Below, in pieces: positions 26,669-36,991 of a DNA stretch of 64,000 nt. Each line of letters starts with the position of its first letter. Positions within the stretch are counted from its first letter, which is position 1. Below the pieces are notes generated by a model that searched no databases, was not told the origin of the DNA, and saw nothing but the letters and a program-made list of their open reading frames with translations. This DNA comes from Nemania diffusa (Eukaryota; Ascomycota; Sordariomycetes; Xylariales; Xylariaceae), in the NCBI GenBank assembly GCA_038501195.1, contig JBBPUQ010000010.1:2354001-2418000 (forward strand), in the 5' to 3' direction. The translations under genes were made by a program, and so were the position numbers.

Positions 26669-28213
26669 GATGTCAAGCAGAAAGCAACGACTCGTCGAAT
26701 TAAATGATGGGTACCAACGGTCAATAAGATTAAAATTTGTAATAATGAGCACATGCAGGCTAGATTGCTATTACCAGGGTACCTGGGGAGGGAGGTATAC
26801 CTAGAAGCTAGAGGCGAGACGCAGGGTAATAATAATTCATGCGAGGAGGAGGGCTGACTATTTGATACCTTTGTAGCACTCGCTCAGTAGATAGGCAGTA
26901 CAGTAAAGGGGCAAGGCAAAGCCTTAGAATTAGATACACATCATGCCTATGTATAAAAAAAGCTGGATTGTGGAGTGTGGATTGTTCGTCGCACCGACCG
27001 ACAACCCGAAGAAACTGGCCTAATGCAAGAACCTTAAGCTGAGGTGGCGAACAAGATGGCGAACACAGTTGGGAAAAAACAGTGCTCAAAGGGTCTCGTA
27101 CTTGCGTGGTCGAGAGACAGAAAGAAAACGAAACAAACAATGTACTCGGTACATTGTCCAAGCCATAATACCGTCACGGGACTGAGTGTGCGTACTGTCA
27201 ACCGGCACTGCAGGCGTCACCAGATACAGTACAGATAAGGTAGACATACAGCCTACCTACAGCCTACAGCCGACTTAGACAGGGACCGCAGGGACCAGAA
27301 CGCGGCTGTAGGGGCAGAGGGGCAGAGACAAGCGCCACAGATCACCAGGCTTCTCGGGCGGCGGCCGGCACAAACTTGCCCGTCCACCGACTGCACGATT
27401 ACGTTGCGTACGTAGTCGAGAGAAGAAAACAGGGCGCAATCTAACCCGTCCACGCCATCCAGCGCGTAGAAACATGTAATGTGCGCGTTCGCGTAGTTGT
27501 GCGTAGCAACGAGGTCAGGTCATCTTGGCTGACCCCGATGCATTTCTATGTGAGAACGGCATTTCGAGGCACTCGAGCCCCCCGCCCCCGCCCCCGGCCT
27601 CGGGTAAGTGTGGATAGGTGCAGCGTCTACGCAGTACTAATACGTTGTACTACGGTATAGTACATAGCAATGCAGGACCTTTCTCGAGAGCGCAGGGAGA
27701 CTCTTCTCCTCCTTCTATTGGTGCCGACGCAGCAAGTGCGCGAGTAGGCGTTTGGTGTAAGACAAACCCGGGGGTTTCCCATCACCCTCGATCGCCTGCA
27801 CCTCGTGATAGTTAGGCTAGACAACAGCAGTGATTGGGTGGGAGGAAAGGGGGCTTGATGAAAAGGATGAAAAGGGATATATAATTGGCTCCAATGCCTG
27901 TCAACGATTGGCCAGATTGTGGCAGCCCGACAACTTGACTTTCTTCCAGACTCTCTCCAGAGTACATCCAGATCATCCGGATGCCTACATACAGTATGTC
28001 CATTACTATTACTAATAAGTAACGGTGCGGGACATATACGGCAACCCAGAGGGCTAACTGTTCGAAAACTAATTTTGGGTCACTAGCAACACACCATACC
28101 CCTAGATAAAAACAGGGCTAACCTATTTTAAAATAATTAAATAGAAGTATACAGTATAAACACAAATAAAATTTACAGTACAGTATATGTTAAAATTATC
28201 TTAATCATTGATC
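26669..28213. other. Intergenic, between 2EXR gene and mobile cassette
   Basis: No supported gene. A C-rich run (CCCCCCGCCCCCGCCCCC) occurs near 27,579; its complement could form a G-quadruplex. From about 28,080 the DNA becomes AT-richer, and the word AGGGCTAAC occurs twice (about 28,048 and 28,113), 65 bp apart, just ahead of the cassette. Confidence 0.45.
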
Positions 28214-28282
28214 TAGGTTGTAGACCATTGTTTATGCTCGCTTTCTATTGTACAAGCTCGGAATAGTAAAGCAAAGGTCATA

Positions 28283-29443
28283 ATGGTTTGCGCCATCAAT
28301 CATCAAGCCCTTATTCGGGAGAAACCAGCTACTAAAGCTTGCCCTGACTGCGATGTACCATTACGAAGTACAAATTCTGCTCCTCCGCTTATTATCGACC
28401 TTACCGAGAGCTCACCGATCCAAGCTGCGACCGGGCCAAAGTCTATTCAACCTACCCGTTCTATTCCAACACCTGCGCTAAGTGCGCCCGGAGCTTCATT
28501 ACGACCGATCACTCTTGCACGACTTGATTCTGCATTTACTCTTGCACAAACAAACCAACAGCAGAGTATTGCGTCAACGAGCACAAAAAAACAAGACATT
28601 ATTAATAGTGTGGCTATTAATATCTATGTTGGACTTGAGATTGTTGAATCAATTGGTACTTTTACATACGAGTCCATTGAAAAGATCAAACGGGTCAAAG
28701 CTATGTCGGCTCGTACTGTTCCGATCAATCAAGTATTCAATAACCACCAAGAACTTATTGAATATCTCAAGTCGAACTGGGCAATTCCAAACCCGTACGC
28801 CACTGAACAAGCTTGTAGATTGGTTGCATCAGTTATAACAGGCAATGGATGCGGTGTTATAGAGTTGACCAAAAACCCTATAGAACCTATTCAGCTTTCT
28901 GACCTGAAAGCTGCTAGCAATGATGCTAGTAAAGACAAGTTCGCGGTTAATCTTTATTATCCGCAAAAAGCTCCGCCTGATCATTCTCCAATCAAACCGA
29001 AAAAAGGCAAAGGACGCGAGGTTCAATCTTTTCCGGACATACCTTCAGGTTCATCAAGCAGCAGAACGAGAAAGAAGATTAAAATTGAACCTGGATCAAC
29101 CTTGATCAAACAAGAGCCTACTAGTGCTAGCTCATTTTTACGCAAAATGAAAGATGAGCCAAGCGAGATCAAGCTAGATCTAGAAACATCTCGTCAGCTA
29201 GAGCCACAAACACCTTCGTCGAAAAAGATCAAAGAAGAATTGACTCCTACTCATGACTCACCAAGCTTTAAGCTACCGATTCTAACTAAGAATAAATATG
29301 AACACCTTGGCCCACCTGTGCGAACACGAAATGCGGCCAAACAGCAAGCTGAAGTGGAAAATACTGGCGAAAACCAGTCAGGGGTACGAAAGCGAGGTTT
29401 ATCCCAAGTTGTCTCCTCGCCAAGCTCTCTTAGTTCATTATAA
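28283..29443 (+). CDS. Transposon-linked protein with SUMO-interacting motif and clustered SUMO consensus sites
   Basis: A 386-residue frame with ATG at 28,283. Residues 2-23 carry possible zinc ligands (C3, H7, C20-P-D-C23) that look like the second half of a RING-type finger. The same frame is open upstream to a CTAG acceptor-like site at 28,213-28,216 and adds HCLC, so a 5' exon may be missing. LIIDLTESS at 36-44 is a textbook SUMO-interacting motif. Residues about 105-226 look globular. Four psi-K-x-E sites lie within 51 residues: IKIE (K267), IKQE (K276), MKDE (K290) and IKEE (K317), set in a Lys/Ser/Pro-rich tail with KKIK-type basic patches. It is convergent with the transposase. Function is not known; SUMO coupling is inferred from motifs only. 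Confidence 0.7.
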   Translation: MVCAINHQALIREKPATKACPDCDVPLRSTNSAPPLIIDLTESSPIQAATGPKSIQPTRSIPTPALSAPGASLRPITLARLDSAFTLAQTNQQQSIASTSTKKQDIINSVAINIYVGLEIVESIGTFTYESIEKIKRVKAMSARTVPINQVFNNHQELIEYLKSNWAIPNPYATEQACRLVASVITGNGCGVIELTKNPIEPIQLSDLKAASNDASKDKFAVNLYYPQKAPPDHSPIKPKKGKGREVQSFPDIPSGSSSSRTRKKIKIEPGSTLIKQEPTSASSFLRKMKDEPSEIKLDLETSRQLEPQTPSSKKIKEELTPTHDSPSFKLPILTKNKYEHLGPPVRTRNAAKQQAEVENTGENQSGVRKRGLSQVVSSPSSLSSL

Positions 29444-29501
29444 CTATTTCATACTGTTATTTAGTCTGTTTATAGCTTAAATCAAGCAAGTTTTCCTTAT
29501 A

Positions 29502-31241
29502 TTAAGGCATATCATCTACTTCATTATCTAGTCCAAGGTTGTTCAAGTCTGATAAACTAAGGCCGGCCGACTCTAGCTTCCGTTTCAGTTCATTCCAGCT
29601 TCCTCTAGGTTTAACAAGCTCGGTAATCTGAGGCACCTGTTTGCGCAAAGTATAACTTCTTAAATCAGTCCTTAAGCGCTCATACTCGTGAATATATGGA
29701 GTTTGATTAGTAAAAGGAGCAACTGATAATAATCGATCCGAGTAAGATGCAGTTAAACGATCACAAATCTGCATTGTAGCTTCCGGAAGATAGGCATTTA
29801 AATCAATACCGTCGGCATCAACTAACTTCATAAGCTCAGACCATCGTTCCCTATTCAAAGGTATACGGCAATCAACAAAGCCTTGAGCTGGATTTGGCAT
29901 TGTATATAGTTGGTAAGGAATACCAGCAATAACATGTGGTCTTGTTCGTTGAGCTCGGATGCGATGCCCATTCCAAAGACGTACAAATTCGAAGCACTCA
30001 TAACGAATTAGAGGCATAAAGATATAAAGTAAAGCAACACGGTCTTCTTGAAACTCGGATGACCAAAGGCCTTGACGCTTGAGCGTACCAAAGTACTCCT
30101 AATGTATATTAGTACAAGTGCGATAATAGTAGTATAAGCTTGTATAAATACTTACTCTCCAAAACAATGTACGGCCTTCTTGTAGTCGATTCCACCAGCT
30201 TTCAATCCGTTGATTAGCTGTGCTTTTGCCAAAGGACCAGCAACTACTCCATCGTAAAGACCCATCTCTTGTGTTTTTATTGCTGTTATTATACGCAGTA
30301 GATTGAGCAACGTTGCTCGAGAATGTATTTGCTTGTGCTGTTTTAGACATAGAAGCACAAGCTTTTTCTAGAGGTGATTGACGTGGATATCGGTCGCCCT
30401 CGGAAGCTTCAGATAAAAGAAAATGTGCCATCGCCATCATTAAAGTTTCGTTACCTCGATCTGATCGAATAACAAGTGGTAGATAGTTATGTTGACCAAC
30501 TATTTCCATATATTGAGCAAAAACAGACCGAGCTGTGACTGCTGAAAACCCAACATAAAACCATGGAATAAATCGTGAATGGGCGTCAATACCGGCATAA
30601 ATTTCGAATCCATATTCGGCAAGTTTGAGGTGTGCGTCTACTGACAAGATATAGTTTGGTCCAGGGCAGGTCCAACCTCCACGGCGACGATGAACTTTGT
30701 TTAAACGTTCAGTAATCGAAACTTCATGAAATTCTCGGTAGACTTTATACAGTGCTTCGCGAGGTAAAGCAAAGAATCGTTGACGCATATGAGTAACAAG
30801 GGTTCGAAGTCCGAGCCGACTTGCTAAACTTTGCATATCTTTTTCAGTACTAAAGAACTCTCGTAGTTGCTGTTGACGTGCTTGTACAACCTCGATCGGG
30901 TATCTGCGATATATCTCCAACCGTGCGCGAATAACCGCAATGCCGTGTAAAGATATAGTAAACCCATCGCGGGTTAAATGCGCATATAGCTGTTGATCAG
31001 ATAGCCCGTACTCATAATATAATGTCGCAAGTTGCTCGTCAAGATTATCGCTATGCTTGGTACGTTGTTCATTCTTAGGGATTCCCCATTGTTTTAATCG
31101 CGCATATAAGGCAGTTCGTTTAATCGGTATGTTGTAGGAATAATTAAGAACGTTTATTATAGATTCGACTCGGGTATGATTTCGGTATTCTTCGATAATC
31201 CATTCTTTCCATGGATCAAGGTTGATTGTTGGGCGCCCCAT
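29502..31241 (-). CDS. DDE integrase-core transposase with Clr5-like N-terminus
   Basis: Exons 31,241-30,156 and 30,098-29,502, with a 57-bp intron (GTAAGT donor, TACTAAT-type branch, ATTAG acceptor), give 560 residues without a stop; the junction reads LFWR/EYFGTLKRQG. The frame runs upstream of the chosen ATG, but only to a TTG. Residues 1-60 (PTINLDPWKEWIIEEYRN to LKQWGIPK) resemble the Clr5/helix-turn-helix module. The integrase core runs about 195-350: YILSVDAHLK (D202), GIDAHSRFIPWFYVG, VIRSDRGNET (D261) and STANQRIESWW (E347). All three catalytic acidic residues are present. The D-to-E gap (85 residues) contains a low-complexity Ser/Asn-rich stretch. The last exon keeps the family tail (MPLIRYECFEFVRLWNGHRI). 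It may therefore be recently active. Confidence 0.85.
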
Positions 31242-31442
31242 TTTGGCATGCTGAAAGAAAAAGGTGCTAAAGCTTTGCGCGACACGCGCTGAGAAAAACA
31301 AAGGTATACAGGGTCGGGCTGCTAAACACAAACACGTGCACGGGCGTACAACTTTGTACAAATAGGTACTACATAATAATATAAATAAATAAATAATAAC
31401 TAAATAAAAAAAATAATAGAAATAATAAAAAAAATTAATATA

Positions 31443-31566
<124 letters not shown>

Positions 31567-32552
31567 AAATAATTTATTTTATTTATTTATTTAATTAATT
31601 AATTATTTATTTATAATTAAAAAAAAATTTTTATTAATAAAATAAAATTAAATAAATTATTTATTTATAATATTAATTATATATATAATTATTTAAAAAG
31701 TTTTAAAAATTATTTATTTTATATATTTTTTTATTAAAAAAATAATAAAAATAATTATATATAAATTAATTATTAATTTAATATTATTATTATAAAATTT
31801 AAATTTAATATAAAATATTATTTTAAATATATTATTATATATTTAAATTTATAATTTTTTAAAAATATATTATAATTATAAATTATTAAAATTTTAAAAA
31901 TAAATAAATTTTTATTTTATTTTATTATATAATAATTTTTAAATTTTTATATAATTTAATTTTTTTTATATTAAATATTTATATTAATAATAATTTTTAA
32001 TAATAATTTTTTTTATTATTATATATTAATATAATTTAATTAAACTTTTATTATTTATATATTAAAATTATTTTTATATATTTTAATTAATTAATTTATA
32101 ATTTATTTATAAATAATATATATATATTATATATTAAATTAATATTTTTAATTATTATAAATTTAAATATTATAACTTTTATATTAATTATATATTAATT
32201 TTTTTATTTATTTAAAAAATATAAAAATATAATATATAATTATATTTAAACTTTTAAAATTATTAATAAATTATTATTAATTAATAATATTATAAAAATA
32301 TTTATATTATATAAATAAATATAATAATTAATAAATTATTTATATATATATAAATAATATTTAAAGAAATTAATTAAATTATAATATTATAATATTTAAA
32401 TTTTTTTTATTTTATATTTAAATATAAAATAAAAAATTTAAAAAAATTAAATTAAATAAAATATTAATTAAATTATAAAATATTATAAAATATATATTAA
32501 ATTTTAATAAATATAAACAAAATTAATAAAATATAATTAAAAATATATAAAG

Positions 32553-33000
32553 TTTTAATAAATATAAATATAAATTTATTAATATTAAATATATAATATA
32601 TATATTTAAAAAAAGCTATTATTTTTTTATAATAAAATAAAAATTTATAATTTTTATTTATTTTATTTTTAAATTATTAAAATTTATATTTTTATTATAA
32701 ATATTATAAATAAATTAAATTAAAAATAAAATAAATAATTATAAATTATATAATATATAAATAATAAAAAGTTAATAATTTATTATTTTAAAATTTAAAA
32801 AATATAATTTAATAAATAATAATTTTATATAAAATATTTAATAATTATTTAAAAATTTTAAATATTATATAAAAATTATATAATATAATAATAATAAAAA
32901 ACTAATATAAAATAAAATAATTTATTAATAAATTAATATTTTAAAAAATATTTTAAATAATAATTTTTAAAAAATAATATTATAAATTAATTTTAATTTA
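32553..33000. repeat. Repeat copy matching about 39,683-40,200
   Basis: Both start with TTTAATAAATATAAATATAA and run through TTATTAATATTAAATATA, a block around AAATTTATATTTTTATTATAAATAT, then TAAATTATATAATATATAAA and CAATATAAAATAAAATAATTTAT-like words in the same order. Some stretches differ in length. The direction is the same and the offset about 7.1 kb. Judged by eye in AT-only DNA, so the edges are soft. Confidence 0.5.
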
Positions 33001-33519
33001 ATTTATAAATTATATAATTTATTTAATTATTATATTAATAAAAAAAATATAATTATAATATATAATTTAAATTAATTAATTTAATAATTTAAAAATAATA
33101 TAATATTAAAAATATTAATATAATAATTTAATTTTTTATTATTATATTAATTATTTTAAATAAAAAGTTATATTATTATTTATTATAATATATAATTAAA
33201 ACTTTTTTAATTTTATTTAAGTTTTATTAAAAAATTATATATTAAATTATTATTATAAATTATAATTAAATTTTTATAATTAATTTTAATTTAATTATAA
33301 TAATATTATAATTTAATAAAATATTAATAAATTAATATAAATATAAATATTTATTATTAAAAAATAAATATATTATAATATAAATAAATTATTTAAATAA
33401 ATATTTATATAAAATTAAAAATATTAATATAATTTATTAAAATTAAAAATAAAAAAATTAAACTTTTAAAAATAATTTTAATAAATTTATAAAATATATA
33501 ATTTAAACAATAAAAATTT

Positions 33520-33685
33520 AATAATAAAATTATTAAATTATAATTAATTATAATTAATATAAAAAAAATAATAATATAATTTTTTATTTATTAATATTTA
33601 ATATTAATTAATAAAAAATAAAAAATTATATTATTATTTTTTTTATATTAATTATAATTAATTATAATTTAATAATTTTATTATT
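33520..33685. repeat. Near-perfect 166-bp palindrome
   Basis: The left half starts AATAATAAAATTATTAAATT; the right half ends with its exact reverse complement. Pairing base by base from the centre (33,602/33,603), the only mismatches I find are three within 13 bases of the centre. Even in two-letter DNA, about 80 successive pairings are far beyond chance. It can extrude as a long hairpin. It may be the fused ends of two inverted element copies or a foldback element. Confidence 0.85.
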
Positions 33686-35492
33686 TATATATAAATGTTT
33701 TTTTTTTTAAATTTTAATTAATATATTAATAATATATTTAATTTAATTATTATTTATTATATTTATAAAAAATTTTTAAATATTAAATAATTATTATTAA
33801 AAATTAAAAATTAAAAATATATAATATTTAATTAAATAATTAATAATAATAATAATAAAGTTTTAATATTTTTTTAAAATAAATTATTTATAAAATTATT
33901 TAAAATATTATTATATTTATATATAAATTATTTATATATATATATATATATATTTAAATTTTATAAATTTTAATTAATTTTTTTAATTTTTTAATTTTTT
34001 AAATAACTTTTAAAAAATATAATTATATATATTTATATATATAAATAATATTAAATAATTAAATATAATAATTTTTTATATAATATAATATATAAAAGTA
34101 TTATTTATAAAACATTAAATTAATAATATATTTTATTTATTATTAATATTTTTATTAATATTTAAAATTAATTTATAATTATTTTTAATATTAATAATAT
34201 AAAAAATAAAAAAGATTATATAAATTATATATTATAATTATAGTTTTTTTTATTTTTTATTAATTTATATTAATTAATTATTTTTAAATTTTTTTATATT
34301 AATAAAAGTTTTTAAAAATATTAAATAAATAAATTTATATAAAAACAATATATTTTTAAAATAAACTATAATAATTTTTTAATTTTTATTTATTATATTA
34401 ATTATTTTAATAAAAAATTATATTATTAATATTAATATATAATAAAAACTTTTATAATATTTTTTTTATTTTTGTAATAAATTATTTTATTATATAAATT
34501 TATAAATAATATTATAATTTATATTATAAAATATATTTATATTTAAATAAAAAAATTTTATTATTTATTTAAAATAATAAATTTATTTAAAATTTAATAA
34601 AAAAATTAAAATAATAAATTAAAAAGTTTTTATATAAATATATTAATTTAATTAAAAAAATTAAATATATTTTTTAGTTTTATATTTAAAAATATATAAT
34701 ATTATTTAATTTTTAAATTTATAATTAATATTATATTTTTTATAATTTATTAATTTATTAAAAACTTATATATTAAATTAATATTAATTATTAATTTATT
34801 TATAATAATATTATATTTAATAAAATTTTAATAAATTAATAAAAATAACTATATAATTATTATTAATTATATTAATATAATTATAAATGTTTAATTTTAA
34901 AAAATAAATATATTAAAATATAATTTAATTATTTTTTTATAATTTTATTATTTATTTAAATAAATTAAAATAAATTATATTAATTAATATTTATAAATAA
35001 AATAATATTTATATATATTTATAAATATAATTAAAAAATTAATATTATTAATATTTTTAATAATATTAATAAAATATATTATATATAATATATTTTTTAA
35101 ATTAATTAAATAAAATATAAATAATTTATAATATTAACTATTATTTTTAATTAATTTTTTATATATTTATATATTATAAATTATTTAATTTATTTTATTA
35201 TATAATAAAATATTAAAATTATATATATATTATTAAATTAATTAATATATAAATAAATTAAATTTATAATTATAATAAAAAAAATTAATATTATTAATAT
35301 TTTTAATAATATTAATAATATATATTATATATAATTAAAAATTATTTTAATAAAAAAAAGTTTTATATTATAATAACTTTTATTAATAATAAAATAAAAA
35401 CTTTTTTAGTTTTTTTTTTTATTAATAAATTATTTTATTATAAACTTATATATTAAATTAATATTAACTATTAAAATATTATTAATAATTTA

Positions 35493-35648
35493 TTTATAAT
35501 TAAATAATAACAATTTAATTTATTAATTATATAATTTAATTAATTATTATATATAATAAATATATAATTAAACATTTATTATTTATATATAAAAGCTTTT
35601 TTTTTATTTTTTAATTAATTTATTTATAATATATTTAATTTAATTATT
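35493..35648. repeat. Direct repeat copy 1 (matches 40,210-40,363)
   Basis: About 155 bp matches the second copy almost base for base, beginning TTTATAATTAAATAATAA and passing TATATAATAAATATATAATT. Differences include C/T (AACAATTT against AATAATTT), G/A-type changes and single-base indels. Confidence 0.75.
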
Positions 35649-35898
35649 ATTTAAGTATATTTATTATATATAAATTAACTTTTTATTTTAATTTATAAAT
35701 TATATATATATATATTATATATTAAATTAATATTTTTTTATTTTTATAAATTTAAATAATAAAACTTTTATATAAATTATATATTAAATTTTTTTATTTA
35801 TTTAAAAGTTATAAAAATATAACAATTTTAATATTTAATATTTAAATATTATTAATAAATTATTAATAAATAATAATATTTTAAAAAATTTAAAAATA

Positions 35899-36872
35899 TA
35901 ATTTTATTATATTTAAACATTTTTATTATAATTAATATAAAATATATTTATATTATATAAAATAACTACTTTTTTTATAAATTATATTTTTATAAATTAT
36001 TTATATTATATAATTTTATATATAAATTAAAATATATATTAATAAAGTTAAAAAAATAAATAAAATTTAAAAAATTAATATATTAATATTAAAAATTATA
36101 AAAAAATTTAAATAATAATAATAAATTTTTATTTATTTTTATATTAACTTAATTAATTTTTAAAAATAATTATAAATAAAATTATAAAATTAAAAAAAAT
36201 ATTAATATTTTAAAAATTATATAATATTTTATAAATTAATAACTATTTATTTTTATTATTTTTATTTAAATTTTTATTAATTAAAAGTTTTATAATTTTT
36301 AAATAAATTTATATAAAACTTTATATTAAAATTATATTATATAATTATAAATTATATATTTTATATATAAAATTTTATAAAAATTATAAAATTTTTAATT
36401 AATAAAAATTTAAATAAAAATAATAAAAATAAATAGTTATTAATTTATAAAATATTATATAATTTTTAAAATATTAATATTTTTTTAATTTTATAATTTT
36501 ATTTATAATTATTTTTAAAGATTAATTAATTTAATAAACTTTTTATTTTTAATATAATATTAATAGTTTTATTAATAATTTATATATAATAATATTATTA
36601 ATTATTTTTAAAAATTAATTAAATTAATATAAAAATAAACAAAAATTTATTATTATTATTTAAACTTTTTTATAATTTTTAATATTAATATATTAATTTT
36701 TTAAATTTTTTTTAATTTATAAACTTTATTAATATATATTTTAATTTATATATAAAATTATATAATATAAATAATTTATAAAAATATAACTTATAAAAAA
36801 AGTAATTATTTTATATAATATAAATATATTTTATATTAATTATAATAAAAATATTTAAATATAATAAAATTA
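35899..36872. repeat. Inverted repeat of about 1 kb with RIP-like differences between arms
   Basis: The arms pair around a centre near 36,340 (for example AACTATTT at 36,241 with AAATAGTT at 36,431). In the outer part, ATTTTATTATATTTAAAC at 35,901 pairs with the sequence ending at 36,870, after a 92-bp extra segment in the right arm (roughly 36,515-36,605). Outer arms agree over about 270 bp, and differ mostly by single G/A or C/T changes. This looks like two head-to-head copies of one element, or a foldback transposon with a later insertion. Confidence 0.8.
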
Positions 36873-36991
36873 ATTAATATTTAATTAAATTAAAAATAAA
36901 AAATCATTTAATTAAATAAAAATTTTATTATTTATTATTAATTTAAATATTATTATAAAAAAAACAATTAAATTATAAAATATAATTAAAT

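Larger units (their letters stand above)
28217..31375. mobile_element. Two-gene DNA transposon-like cassette (limits approximate)
   Basis: It holds two convergent genes whose stop codons are about 60 bp apart: the SIM/SUMO-site protein (+) and a DDE integrase-type transposase (-). Both have ordinary composition, although the right edge abuts an AT-only island at about 31,380. I could not find terminal inverted repeats or a target-site duplication. The right end may lie inside, or have been lost in, the mutated island. Limits given are gene limits plus leaders. Confidence 0.5.

Noticed and set aside
30152..30358. 68-codon frame overlapping the transposase
   Set aside because: The transposase frame itself carries the catalytic NQRIESWW motif here, so no frameshift needs to be invoked.
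31242..31361. Longer N-terminus for the transposase (about 40 more residues)
   Set aside because: That extension begins only at a TTG and is Cys/Arg-rich without family similarity; the ATG at 31,241 starts the Clr5-like module.
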